From NCBI GenBank assembly GCA_902496015.1, contig CABUZJ010000003.1, forward strand, positions 91,184 through 155,183: DNA of 64,000 nucleotides. The letters are read 5' to 3'. This document shows, piece by piece, positions 43,082 through 52,632 of the stretch. The DNA comes from an uncultured Eubacteriales bacterium. GTDB taxonomy: Bacteria > Bacillota > Clostridia > Christensenellales > UBA1242. Within the stretch, counting starts at the first letter, position 1; each line of letters begins with the position of its first letter. Position numbers and translations under genes: made by a program. The notes under the pieces were generated by a model. That model did no database searches. It saw only the letters and a list, made by a program, of their open reading frames with translations, and was not told the DNA's origin.

Positions 43082-44296
43082 TTAATTGCTATTTTTCAAT
43101 TTTGTCATAAAATAACCCTTAAAACTCAATCTAGTTTTTAATTTAATTAAATTTTCCATAGATGAAGATTGTCTATTTATGTTTAATAAAATTCCTATGG
43201 CACTCATGAAAACTACCAAACTAGTTGAACCCGCTGAAATAAATGGCAATGGTAAACCCGTTGGCGGAATGGAACCAGTTACAACTGCCACATTAATTAT
43301 AAATTGCACGGCAATAACTGTTGCAATCCCAGATGCAAGCAAGCAACCAAACCTGTCAGTTGCCCTTAATGCAATTTTTATGGCATGAATAATTATGATT
43401 AAAAACATAATAATTACAAATAAACAACCAATAAAACCTAATTCTTCACCTATTATTGAAAATATAAAATCACTTTCTGCAAATGGTAAAAACAAATATT
43501 TTTGCCTTGAATTACCATAACCCACACCAAAAAAACCACCAGCCCCAAGTGAATAAAGTGATTCAACTAATTGAAAGCCTTCACCCTGTGCAGAACTCCA
43601 TGGATCTAGAAAGGCAACTAATCTTCTTAGTCTATAAGGCTCTATTACAATTAAAAGGGGCACAAGCGCCATTGCTGGAATTGCAAAAAGCAAAAAATGT
43701 TTCACACTAACACCACCAACAAAAAGCATTACAATCATGGTTAGCCCAACACACATGGTTATAGACATATTAGGTTCCATTATAATTAATCCACAAATCA
43801 AACAACCTGCAAAAACAACGGGTATAATACCCTTTAATGTTTTAACTTTGTTATAGTTTTTACTAAGCACGCTCGCTGAAAAAATTATAAATGAAAACTT
43901 TGCTATTTCACTAGGCTGAATAGTTGTTATCCCTAAATTTAACCATCTCTTTGCCCCATAGTTTTCAACACCAATTTTTGGAACAAATACTAACGCTAGC
44001 ATAATAACTGAAACAACTAAAGCCACCCATTTAATTTTATGTAAAAAATGATAATCAACAAAGTAAAGCCCTATGCAACAAATAAGTCCAATCACCGCTC
44101 CAATAATTTGTTTTTTTACAAAGAAATATTCATTACCATAGCGCAATTCAGCACTAACAGAACTTGCACTATGAACCATAAACACACCAAAAACTACCAA
44201 AATTAAACAAGCAAACAGTAAAATATAATCAATCTTTAGATTTAGTTTTTGTTTTGGTTTTGCATTTTGATTTGTTTTTGCTTTGTTTGGTCTCAT
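43082..44296 (-). CDS. ftsW: Peptidoglycan polymerase FtsW/SpoVE
   Basis: 404 residues, SEDS family with about ten membrane helices. Conserved pieces: NYGAKRWLNLG, IQPSEIAKFSFI, and PLPFISAGSTSLVVFM. Polymerises lipid II with the penicillin-binding partner. The gene starts 68 bases inside murD, with AAGGAG upstream, so its basic N-terminal tail is written over murD's Lys-rich tail. Confidence 0.94.
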   Translation of the reverse strand: MRPNKAKTNQNAKPKQKLNLKIDYILLFACLILVVFGVFMVHSASSVSAELRYGNEYFFVKKQIIGAVIGLICCIGLYFVDYHFLHKIKWVALVVSVIMLALVFVPKIGVENYGAKRWLNLGITTIQPSEIAKFSFIIFSASVLSKNYNKVKTLKGIIPVVFAGCLICGLIIMEPNMSITMCVGLTMIVMLFVGGVSVKHFLLFAIPAMALVPLLIVIEPYRLRRLVAFLDPWSSAQGEGFQLVESLYSLGAGGFFGVGYGNSRQKYLFLPFAESDFIFSIIGEELGFIGCLFVIIMFLIIIIHAIKIALRATDRFGCLLASGIATVIAVQFIINVAVVTGSIPPTGLPLPFISAGSTSLVVFMSAIGILLNINRQSSSMENLIKLKTRLSFKGYFMTKLKNSN

Positions 44297-45590
44297 TTTT
44301 TATTTTCTCCTTAACGGCACAAACAAAAAATTTTCCACGCTCTTCATAATTAGAAAACATATCAAAGCTTGCTGTGGCAGGAGAAAGTAACACAATTCCA
44401 CCTTTATTTTTTAAAATTGAATAACCCAGATTAACCCCCTGTTTTAGTGAAGTTATAACCTTAATATTTTCAAAATTAAATTTTTTGGCAGATTTTATAA
44501 TCTTATCTTTTACTTCTCCTATAACTAAAATTTGAATAATATTAGATGGTATGTTTAAAAATACTTCATCAAATCCAAAACCTTTATCACTACCACCTAA
44601 AATTAATACCACTTGACAATCAAAACTATTTATTGCAACTATGGTGCTTTGCGGGTTAGTTGCTTTACTATCGTTATAAAAGTCAACTTTATTTAAGCTT
44701 GCAACATATTGCAATCTGTGTTCAACTCCATAAAAATTAGTTAATACATTTTTAATTCGTTTAACATCTCCACCAGCAAGCAAATACATACAAATAGCAC
44801 ATAAAGCATTGCTTAAATTGTGATCACCAACGATTTTTAAACAATTAGTTTTGCAAATTTTAGTTATATTATTTTTGTTGTCTTTAAAATATATGATACC
44901 ATTTTCTGTAAAACAACCAACAACCTGTTTTTTAGTAGAAAAATAATAAGTTTTACATGACAAATTTTTTACATTTTTCATAACAATTGCGTCATCTGCA
45001 TTTAAAACAGCATAGTCGTTAGAATTCATATTTTTAAAAATATTTAACTTTGTTTTTATATAATTTTTTAAATTTTTATACCTATTCAAATGGTCACTAG
45101 AAAAATTTAAAATACATGCAATATGTGGCTTAAAAAATTTCATCGTTTCAAGTTGAAAACTAGAAACTTCTAACACAACCTTATCTTCAAATTTAGTATC
45201 ACCTACAAAATCTGCAAATGGTATACCAATGTTTCCGCCAACAAAGGTTTTAAATGAAGTAGAACATAATTTTGAAAGCAAAGTTGTGGTGGTAGTTTTG
45301 CCATTGGTACCCGTTACAGCTAAAATGTCACAAGTACAAATCCTTGAAGATAATTCTAGTTCTCCTATAACTTCGATTTTTTGCTTTTTTGCTTGTTTAA
45401 TAATTTTATGGTTTAATCCCACTGCTGGACTTACAACAATAAAAGACAAGTCACTGGGTAACTTGCCTTCTAATTTGTAATTATATTTACTTAGTTTATC
45501 ATCAACTTTTATAACTTCATATCCATTGTCTTCAAGTAATTTACTAGCACTTTCACCACTTTTACCTAAACCTAAAACTAATGCCTTCAA
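44229..45590 (-). CDS. murD: UDP-MurNAc-L-alanine:D-glutamate ligase
   Basis: 453 residues. N-terminal nucleotide-sugar domain (LGLGKSGESASKLL), ATP loop LAVTGTNGKTTTT near 94-106, ligand region DHLNRYKN, and the C-terminal domain with NDSKATNPQST. Adds D-Glu to the stem peptide. The last ~20 residues (KQSKNKSKCKTKTKT) are a lysine tail that overlaps ftsW. Confidence 0.95.
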   Translation of the reverse strand: MKALVLGLGKSGESASKLLEDNGYEVIKVDDKLSKYNYKLEGKLPSDLSFIVVSPAVGLNHKIIKQAKKQKIEVIGELELSSRICTCDILAVTGTNGKTTTTTLLSKLCSTSFKTFVGGNIGIPFADFVGDTKFEDKVVLEVSSFQLETMKFFKPHIACILNFSSDHLNRYKNLKNYIKTKLNIFKNMNSNDYAVLNADDAIVMKNVKNLSCKTYYFSTKKQVVGCFTENGIIYFKDNKNNITKICKTNCLKIVGDHNLSNALCAICMYLLAGGDVKRIKNVLTNFYGVEHRLQYVASLNKVDFYNDSKATNPQSTIVAINSFDCQVVLILGGSDKGFGFDEVFLNIPSNIIQILVIGEVKDKIIKSAKKFNFENIKVITSLKQGVNLGYSILKNKGGIVLLSPATASFDMFSNYEERGKFFVCAVKEKIKNETKQSKNKSKCKTKTKTKSKD

Positions 45591-45601
45591 AATACCCTCC
45601 C

Positions 45602-46612
45602 TTAAAGTATTTCAAACAACACACATATAAGTCCAAGCATTACAGTTACAATGGAATACCAAATAACAATTTTAACTTCGCAAACGCCTTTCTTTTCAAA
45701 ATGATGGTGCAAAGGTGCCATTAAAAATACTCTTTTCTTAGTCTTTTTATAATATGCCACCTGAATTATAACCGACACACTTGAAAGAACAAACATTAAG
45801 CCTATAATTGGAATAAATAATGAGTTTCTTGTAAATATTGCAACTGATGCCACAAGCCCTCCTAGTGCAAGAGAGCCAGTGTCTCCCATAAAAATTTTAG
45901 CTGGATAACCATTAAAAAGTAAAAATGCAAGCATTGCACCCATTGTTATTGTGCACATTAAAAGTATGTTATTATATTCATTTTGCATGTAAATATTAAG
46001 TCCTGAAAGCCTATATGAAAACATCGAAAGCAAAAGCAATGCAAAAGTAAACATAAACCCAAGGGTTGTAGTTCCTGCTAGCCCATCAAGCCCATCAGTT
46101 AAATTAACGCTATTAGTGCAAGCAAGAAATATAATAACTACAAACGGTATTATAAATACCCCAATATCAATTTGTGCATTAACAAAAGGAATATAAAGCA
46201 CGCCACCCACAAGACTTTCACTTTTATATGCAAATATTGCAACTGCGATTGCTACCACAAGTTGTGAAATTATTTTTTGATACGGCCTAAGTCCTAAATT
46301 TCTTTTAAACTTAAATTTAATAAAATCATCTAAAAAACCAATTAATGCAAATGAAAATGTAACAATTATTGTCATTAAGGCAAGTGTGTTGTCTTTTCCA
46401 CAAAAAATCAATCCGCAAACACAAATAGCAATAACAAATGCTATTCCACCCATTGTTGGCGTTCCACTTTTTTGTGAGTGCATTTCAACATAATGCAAAA
46501 TTACTTGTTTAATCTTTTCTTTTCTTAAATACCAAATAAGAATAGGCAGTAATATTACTACCAAACAAAAACCTGAAAACAAACTTATAAGCAACTTTGC
46601 ATTAAAATTCAT
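45602..46612 (-). CDS. mraY: Phospho-MurNAc-pentapeptide transferase
   Basis: 336 residues, ten membrane helices. Asp motifs LIGFLDDFIKF, NSVNLTDGLDGLAG and FMGDTGSLALGG, then the HHHFEKKG loop are all present. Makes lipid I. Six bases after murE, so no room for murF between. Confidence 0.96.
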   Translation of the reverse strand: MNFNAKLLISLFSGFCLVVILLPILIWYLRKEKIKQVILHYVEMHSQKSGTPTMGGIAFVIAICVCGLIFCGKDNTLALMTIIVTFSFALIGFLDDFIKFKFKRNLGLRPYQKIISQLVVAIAVAIFAYKSESLVGGVLYIPFVNAQIDIGVFIIPFVVIIFLACTNSVNLTDGLDGLAGTTTLGFMFTFALLLLSMFSYRLSGLNIYMQNEYNNILLMCTITMGAMLAFLLFNGYPAKIFMGDTGSLALGGLVASVAIFTRNSLFIPIIGLMFVLSSVSVIIQVAYYKKTKKRVFLMAPLHHHFEKKGVCEVKIVIWYSIVTVMLGLICVLFEIL

Positions 46613-46618
46613 AACTAA

Positions 46619-48067
46619 TTATTCCTTTACTGGTCTTGTTTCAATTTCGTCCACCACTTCTCTATCACTATAAGGCACTTTAACCCCTTTTATATCTAAA
46701 TAATCTTCATTGCCTTTCCCTAAAATAGCCACAACATCACCCGGTTTTGCAAGACTTATTGCTTTTTTTATTGCTTCTTTTCTATCCACAATAGTTTCAT
46801 AATTGCTATAATTCTTTATTCCTTTGCAAATATTTTTAATAATTTGTTCTGGGTCTTCATATCGTGGATTATCGCTGGTTATAACTGCATAATCAGCTAA
46901 ATCGCAAGCAATTTGCCCCATGAGTGGTCGCTTTGATGCATCTCTATTACCACCACAGCCAAAAACTGCTATAACTTTATTATTATTAGCCATTTGCTTT
47001 GTGGCACTTAAAATGTTTGCAATCCCGTCGGGAGTGTGGGCATAGTCTATAACCACATGAACCCCATTTTTATCTATTTTGTTAAACCTACCTGCAACGG
47101 GTGGAAAATTAGCAAGACTTTTCGCAACTTTTTGTTGGTCTAACCCTAAAATTTCTGCTACGGCAATACCTGCAAGAGCATTCGAAATGTTAAACTTGCC
47201 ATCTAATTGAATGTCGAACTTTTGATTTTTGCTTCCAATATGTGCCATAAAACTTTGTCCATTTTTATTTTGTGTAACATATTCTGCTTTTATGTCTGCA
47301 TTTTCGTCAATACCATAACTTAAACAAGGTATTTCGCTTTTATAAAATAATCTATCGCCATAATAATCATCTGCATTAAAAATTGCAATTTTACTTTTAC
47401 CCTTTTTAAATAATTTCTCCTTAGCCTTAGCATAATTATCCATGTCTTTGAAAAAGTCTAAATGGTCTTGTGTAATATTAGTTAAAATTGAAATATCGGC
47501 TTGAATTCCTGCTAATTTTTCTAGTGCCAACGCATGAGCACTTGCTTCCATACAAACAAAATTACAATTTTCTTTTTTCATTTGGTTTAGCAAATCAAAC
47601 AATTCTATTGGGTCTGGTGTTGTTAAATTAGAATTAATATGTTTGTCACCTATCTGTGTGCCATTTGTGCCAATAACACCAACTTTAAAACCAGCATCTT
47701 CTAAAATTTTCTTTAAAATATAAGTAGTTGTGGTTTTTCCATTTGTTCCTGTAACCATTATAACTTTCATATTTTTTTGCGGGTAATTGTAAAACCTACT
47801 TGCCATTTCACCCATAGCTTTTCTTGAATTTTCAACAACAATTTGCGTCACATCATCTGGCAAATTCAATATTTTTTCACAAACAACAGCTTTTGCACCA
47901 TTTTTTACTGCATCTAATGCAAATTTATGCCCGTCTGTGTGAGTTCCATTAATGCAAAAATATAAACTACCTTCTTTAATTTTTTTACTGTTACAAGACA
48001 AACTTGTAATCTCACAATCTTCCCCTAAAATTTTATCTTCAGTACCAACTAAATTACTTACTTTCAT
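46619..48067 (-). CDS. murE: UDP-MurNAc-tripeptide synthetase MurE (meso-DAP type)
   Basis: 482 residues. ATP loop VTGTNGKTTTTYIL near 107-120 and SDNPRYEDP near 395. The DNPR sequence is the meso-diaminopimelate specificity motif; Lys-type enzymes differ. So the organism likely has DAP peptidoglycan. Next gene after the transpeptidase gene, with a 12-base gap. Confidence 0.95.
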   Translation of the reverse strand: MKVSNLVGTEDKILGEDCEITSLSCNSKKIKEGSLYFCINGTHTDGHKFALDAVKNGAKAVVCEKILNLPDDVTQIVVENSRKAMGEMASRFYNYPQKNMKVIMVTGTNGKTTTTYILKKILEDAGFKVGVIGTNGTQIGDKHINSNLTTPDPIELFDLLNQMKKENCNFVCMEASAHALALEKLAGIQADISILTNITQDHLDFFKDMDNYAKAKEKLFKKGKSKIAIFNADDYYGDRLFYKSEIPCLSYGIDENADIKAEYVTQNKNGQSFMAHIGSKNQKFDIQLDGKFNISNALAGIAVAEILGLDQQKVAKSLANFPPVAGRFNKIDKNGVHVVIDYAHTPDGIANILSATKQMANNNKVIAVFGCGGNRDASKRPLMGQIACDLADYAVITSDNPRYEDPEQIIKNICKGIKNYSNYETIVDRKEAIKKAISLAKPGDVVAILGKGNEDYLDIKGVKVPYSDREVVDEIETRPVKE

Positions 48068-48079
48068 ATTATTCTCCCA

Positions 48080-50011
48080 TTATTCCATAATTAATAACAC
48101 AATATCACCACTGAAAACCATTGTGTCAGGAGCAGATATCTGCCCAGTTACAACTTTGCCTTCACCTGCCACTAAATATTTTAGCCCTAATTTAGTTATT
48201 TCTGTTGCGGCCTGAGTTAAAGTTTTGCCTATAAAACTTGGAAGTTTAATATTTGCTTCAAGTTCTTTTTGTTCAGCTTCTAAATTGGCATTTGCTTCTT
48301 GACCTCTAATTTCAAAAATTTTTTCAAAAATTTGCTTAGCAACAGGTGCTGCAACAACACTACCATAATAGGCACCTTGTGGCTCATCAACGGTAACAAG
48401 AACAATATATTCAGGATTATCTGCTGGCGTGTAACCAATAAAAGATGCAACATATTTTCCTTGAGCAATGGCTCCATTTTCATATTTTTGTGCAGTTCCA
48501 GTTTTTCCAGCAATGCTATAACCCGCAACCTTTGCTTTTTTACCGCCACCACTATCAACAACTTCTTCTAGCATTTCATTCATTAACTTGCTTACAGATG
48601 AACTCACAACATTTCTAATTACAGTGCTTTCTTTATTGTAAACCACATTCCCTGCATTGTTATAAATGCTTTTTACAAAATATGGTTGCATAAGATTTCC
48701 ACCATTAATAACTGCACTAACTGCATTTGTAAGCCCTAATGGGGTAACCGCAATCGCCTGTCCAAAGCCCATTCTATATAAATCACCTGCTGTAACCATA
48801 GATTTTGGCATTGTTATTGCTTTACCCTCTCCACCAATATCTAAGTTGTAGCCTTCAGTTAAACCAAATTTTTCCATATAAGAATAGAATTTATCTAATC
48901 CTATTCTATTTGCCAGTTCCATAAACACACAGTTACAAGAATTAGACAATCCTTGTAATAAATTTTGCGAGCCATGTCCAGTTCTTCTATGGCAGTTAAT
49001 TTTCACGCCATTCACAATTCTAAATCCACTACAATAAAAATAGTCATGTTTACTTGTTAAACCTTCATTTAAAGCAATTGCTGCTGTTAGAATTTTAAAA
49101 GTAGACCCTGGTTCATAGGCATCTGAAATAGCAATATTTTTAGCCATTTGCATTAACGCACTAACATTGTCTCTTGGAACATCATTTAAGTTAAATGATG
49201 GTTTTGTAGTCATTGCAATAACTTCGCCAGTCTGCGGATTTAAAACAACTGCTGTTGCACTTTTAGCCCCATTTGTTAAATAACAAGTTTGCATAATTTC
49301 TTCAACTGCTTGCTGAATTTTAAAATCTATTGTAAGTTGCAAGTTTAACCCATCAATTGGTTCAATGTAATAGGTTGAAGAGCTATCAAGTGTTGAACCT
49401 TTAATATCACTTTCCACAAGGCTAACCCCATCAACACCCTTTAAGTATTTATTATAATAGGCTTCTAGTCCTGTTTGCCCATCGCCATCACTATTGGTAA
49501 AGCCCAAAACCTGCGTTAATAAGTCATCATAGGCATAGTTTCTGCTTGAAGTTTGGCTGAAAAATATTCCTCTTTGATAATGTTTTAAAATTTCTTGCAT
49601 TTGCTCATGCGTAATTTTACTAGCAATTTTAATTTCGCTAATTCCTTTTTTACTAACTTTTTCTAACACCTCATCATAATTCAAACTTAAATTAGATGAA
49701 ATAACTTGGGCAACAAGGTTACTGTCTTTAACATCAGCAGGACGAACATAAACATCATAACTAGTAACACTGCTTGCCAACACAACCCCATTTCTATCTG
49801 TAATTGTGCCTCTAATTGCCTCTGTTGGAATATCTCTTAACCACTGACTAAGTGCCTTAGCTTGAAGAGATTTACCACAAATTACTTGTAAATAAAATAA
49901 CCTTGCAACAAGCAGAAGCAAAAAAAAGATTATCAGCGTAATAAATGCTAATAATCTCTTTCGTAAGCTAAATGAAGTGTATTTAACTTCCACAATTTCT
50001 CTCCTAAACAA
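48080..50011 (-). CDS. Penicillin-binding protein 2B/SpoVD-type transpeptidase
   Basis: 643 residues. One membrane helix (about 20-42), dimerisation domain, transpeptidase with EPGSTFK (active Ser near 306), SNSCN and AGKTGTAQK, and one C-terminal PASTA domain (LPSFIGKTLTQAATEITKLGLKYLV). The PASTA copy is typical of SpoVD and PBP2B. It crosslinks septal, or spore cortex, peptidoglycan; only this one copy is in the dcw cluster, so it may serve division here. Gene name spoVD or ftsI cannot be decided. Confidence 0.93.
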   Translation of the reverse strand: MFRREIVEVKYTSFSLRKRLLAFITLIIFFLLLLVARLFYLQVICGKSLQAKALSQWLRDIPTEAIRGTITDRNGVVLASSVTSYDVYVRPADVKDSNLVAQVISSNLSLNYDEVLEKVSKKGISEIKIASKITHEQMQEILKHYQRGIFFSQTSSRNYAYDDLLTQVLGFTNSDGDGQTGLEAYYNKYLKGVDGVSLVESDIKGSTLDSSSTYYIEPIDGLNLQLTIDFKIQQAVEEIMQTCYLTNGAKSATAVVLNPQTGEVIAMTTKPSFNLNDVPRDNVSALMQMAKNIAISDAYEPGSTFKILTAAIALNEGLTSKHDYFYCSGFRIVNGVKINCHRRTGHGSQNLLQGLSNSCNCVFMELANRIGLDKFYSYMEKFGLTEGYNLDIGGEGKAITMPKSMVTAGDLYRMGFGQAIAVTPLGLTNAVSAVINGGNLMQPYFVKSIYNNAGNVVYNKESTVIRNVVSSSVSKLMNEMLEEVVDSGGGKKAKVAGYSIAGKTGTAQKYENGAIAQGKYVASFIGYTPADNPEYIVLVTVDEPQGAYYGSVVAAPVAKQIFEKIFEIRGQEANANLEAEQKELEANIKLPSFIGKTLTQAATEITKLGLKYLVAGEGKVVTGQISAPDTMVFSGDIVLLIME

Positions 50012-50016
50012 TAAGT

Positions 50017-50661
50017 TTAGAACAGACTACTAAAAAATTCACAAATCTTATCAAACCAATTAGTTGGTGCTTGGTAAGAAGTGGTAACATCAAGTTCTGG
50101 GCGTGCCACAATAATGGTATTAGAACTATCAGCTTCAATAAATTCTCCAGAAACTTGATCTTTTATTGCTTGTTCTGTTCCTAACTCATTATATTGCGCT
50201 TGAAGATTATTTATAACCTCGGCACTTGCACTAACTTCAATTTGTTTTGAAGCTAAGATTGCTGTTCCACTTGAAATTGCAACAGCGTTATAAATTGCAA
50301 AACCAATTAAAAGTGCCACCACCAAACTATAAACTGTTATCATAATTTTAAGTCTTGGACTTAATTTTGTGGCTGATTTAGTTTGCGTTATAACCTGTTT
50401 TCTTTGCACCTGTTGCATTGCAGGTGTAACCACCCTAAATTCTTCTTGCTCTTCTTCAACTTTACTATTATATTCCTTTTCAATTTCAAAAGCAGGTTCA
50501 GTATCAGTGGTGGTTGTAAAGGAATTATTGTAACTTGGCATAGTTAAAGTTGAGGTCTGTAAGTTTTCCTCTTCTTCATCTTCATTAGTTGGAGAATAAG
50601 CGTTATTGCCAAAAATTGGATAGCGCTCAGTCGTTCTAGTTCTTGATTGTGTAGTAACCAT
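50017..50661 (-). CDS. ftsL: FtsL-like septum protein
   Basis: 214 residues from the ATG at 50661 (AAAGGAGGG upstream). A long, acidic, Thr-rich cytoplasmic part (1-100), one membrane helix (about 106-128), then a short outside coiled stretch (SKQIEVSASAEVINNLQAQYNEL). Identified by position between rsmH and the transpeptidase, and by topology; FtsL is poorly conserved. The cytoplasmic region is several times longer than in Bacillus FtsL. Confidence 0.75.
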   Translation of the reverse strand: MVTTQSRTRTTERYPIFGNNAYSPTNEDEEEENLQTSTLTMPSYNNSFTTTTDTEPAFEIEKEYNSKVEEEQEEFRVVTPAMQQVQRKQVITQTKSATKLSPRLKIMITVYSLVVALLIGFAIYNAVAISSGTAILASKQIEVSASAEVINNLQAQYNELGTEQAIKDQVSGEFIEADSSNTIIVARPELDVTTSYQAPTNWFDKICEFFSSLF

Positions 50662-50737
50662 AATTCCCTCCTTTGCAAAATCCATCTTCCCAAATGGTTT
50701 TGCATTTTGTTTATCCGTTTAAAATAATATTATTATC

Positions 50738-51688
50738 CTAAACTTCATTTTGTTTTATCTTTTCAGCAATCCTAAGTTTTGCACTTGCACTTCTTGGGTT
50801 TGCTTTTCTTTCATAATCGCTAGCAATTATTGGTTTAGAATTCACTAATTTTATGATTGCATTATCCCCACCGCAAACACAAAACGGAATCTCTGGCGGA
50901 CACTTACATTTTGTTGCAAGTTCTTTAAAGGTATTTTTAACAATTCTATCTTCTAAACTATGAAAAGTTAAAATTGCAATTCTTCCCCCAACCTTTAAAC
51001 AATTAACCGCATCAATAATTGTTTTAGCAATTATTTCAAGTTCATTATTTACCTCTATTCTTATTGCTTGAAATGTTCTTTGCACATTGCTAGAACCATC
51101 TACACCCTTATATCTAGGAACAGCATTTAATATTATTTGTTTTAATTCAAATGTTGTTTGTATGGGTTTAACTTTTCTAGCCATATCTATGTGGCGAGCA
51201 ATGCTAGAGGCAAAACGCTCCTCGCCATAGTCATAAATTACTTTTTTTAGTTGTTCCACGCTATAATTATTCACTACATCATAAGCACTAAATTGCAAGT
51301 CTTTGTTCATTCGCATATCAAGCGGAGCATCAAATCTAAATGAAAAACCCCTGCTAGCGTTATCTAATTGATAACTAGAAACACCTAAATCAATTAACAC
51401 ACCATCAACTGCATTAATATTCAAATTGTCAAGTATCGCTTTTATGTTAGAAAAGTTATCATGCACTAAAATTGCTCTTTGTTTAAACTCTTCTAACTTT
51501 TTCTTACTGGCATTAATTGCATCTATATCTTGGTCAACACCTATAAGACTGCTGTTTTTTGTTCGCATTAATATTTCATAACTGTGCCCAGCCCCACCAA
51601 CCGTTAGGTCAACATAAATCCCATTATCTTTAAGATTAAGTGCTTCTAAGCATTCGTTTAACATAACTGGTAAATGCTTAAATTCCAC
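50738..51688 (-). CDS. rsmH: 16S rRNA C1402 N4-methyltransferase
   Basis: 316 residues. HLPVMLNECLEAL at the start, AdoMet motif YVDLTVGGAGHS near 24-36, LIDLGVSSYQLD, and C-terminal FHSLEDRIVK are the RsmH (MraW) marks. Starts at the mraZ stop, overlapping by one base. Confidence 0.96.
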   Translation of the reverse strand: MEFKHLPVMLNECLEALNLKDNGIYVDLTVGGAGHSYEILMRTKNSSLIGVDQDIDAINASKKKLEEFKQRAILVHDNFSNIKAILDNLNINAVDGVLIDLGVSSYQLDNASRGFSFRFDAPLDMRMNKDLQFSAYDVVNNYSVEQLKKVIYDYGEERFASSIARHIDMARKVKPIQTTFELKQIILNAVPRYKGVDGSSNVQRTFQAIRIEVNNELEIIAKTIIDAVNCLKVGGRIAILTFHSLEDRIVKNTFKELATKCKCPPEIPFCVCGGDNAIIKLVNSKPIIASDYERKANPRSASAKLRIAEKIKQNEV

Positions 51689-52116
51689 TACACACCTAAC
51701 TTTGCAAGTTCACTCATTGTTTGGTCAAAATCTGCATCACTATTATACTCATTCCAAACTTCTTCAGCCCAAATTTCCATTCTGTTGCCAACACCAATAA
51801 AAACTATTTGTTTTTTTATTTGAGCATATTCTCTTAATTCTTGCGGTAATAGAATTCTCCCTTGATTATCTTCATCTGCTTGAAATGCAGAAGACATTAG
51901 TAATCTTAATGGTTTTTGCACATTGCTATCAAACATTGAAAGATTTTTCGCTTTATCAATAATATCTTCTTGTAAAGTAGTGCGACAAAAGGCAAACAAA
52001 CATCCCCCGTTCCCTTTAGTTACAATAAATCCAGCACCAAGAGCATCTTTAAACTTAGAAGGAACACGCATTCGTTTTTTTTCATCTAGGCTATATCTAT
52101 AAGTTCCAATAAGCAT
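51688..52116 (-). CDS. mraZ: Transcriptional regulator MraZ
   Basis: 142 residues, two SpoVT/AbrB-like half-barrels (MLIGTYRYSLDEKKRMRVPSKF and FQADEDNQGRILLPQELREYA). Forms a ring that binds repeated boxes in front of its own operon. AAAGGAG before the ATG. First gene of the dcw cluster. Confidence 0.96.
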   Translation of the reverse strand: MLIGTYRYSLDEKKRMRVPSKFKDALGAGFIVTKGNGGCLFAFCRTTLQEDIIDKAKNLSMFDSNVQKPLRLLMSSAFQADEDNQGRILLPQELREYAQIKKQIVFIGVGNRMEIWAEEVWNEYNSDADFDQTMSELAKLGV

Positions 52117-52149
52117 AAGCCGACACTACTCCTTTTTAATTACAACCAA

Positions 52150-52195
52150 ATTATATCTAAGTTAAAAAATTAAATCAACCACTTTTAACCACTTT
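52150..52195 (-). promoter_or_regulatory. mraZ promoter with two proximal MraZ boxes
   Basis: Minus strand TATAAT (52150-52155), 17-bp spacer, TTGATT (52173-52178). Directly upstream are two AAAGTGG boxes (52179-52185 and 52189-52195), 10 bp apart, so on the same face of the helix and touching the -35. Confidence 0.75.
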
Positions 52196-52590
52196 TTTAA
52201 CAAAATTATTAACAGGTGTTGATAACTGTTTCACTTTACCCCATTTAACCATAGATTTTATCTAAGGTTCAATAATTTTTTAAAAGTGGTCAAAATTTTA
52301 AAATAAGTTATGAATTTGTGCAAATTGTCCACTTTTGTCCACTTAAAATTATGTAAAATTTTGTAAAACTTTGTTCAATTTTGCTTACAAAATTTCATAA
52401 GCAAAATTCGACAATTATTAATAATTTAATTTTTAATTGATTTTTAATTGATATAACTTTAATAAAAATTTCTTGACTTATTTGAATTAAATAATTGACC
52501 TTGTGTTTATAAGATTATTTAAGATTAACAATCTTGCAATAATAAAAACAAATAATATAAATTTAAAAATATGATTTTTACATTTGAATA
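52196..52590. other. Long intergenic region upstream of mraZ
   Basis: About 400 bases without a gene. It holds a single AAAGTGG in the opposite orientation (52283-52289) and a distal pair of boxes (52329-52345). The rest is A/T-rich with no ORF that has a ribosome site. Confidence 0.6.
52329..52345 (-). promoter_or_regulatory. Distal pair of MraZ-type boxes
   Basis: Minus strand TAAGTGG and AAAGTGG, again 10 bp apart (52339-52345 and 52329-52335), about 150 bp upstream of the promoter. Confidence 0.5.
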
Positions 52591-52620
52591 AAATAAAAAA
52601 ATCACCTAATTAGGTGATTA
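52591..52620 (-). terminator. Terminator of the engB-phosphoesterase unit
   Basis: AATCACCTAA/TTAGGTGATT palindrome, T-run on the minus strand. Confidence 0.8.
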
Positions 52621-52632
52621 AAATTTATTAAA

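Noticed and set aside
52196..52590. A possible replication origin in the long AT-rich gap upstream of mraZ
   Set aside because: The TTGTCCACT-like motifs are explained by the MraZ boxes; there is no dnaA/dnaN neighbour or cluster of DnaA boxes.
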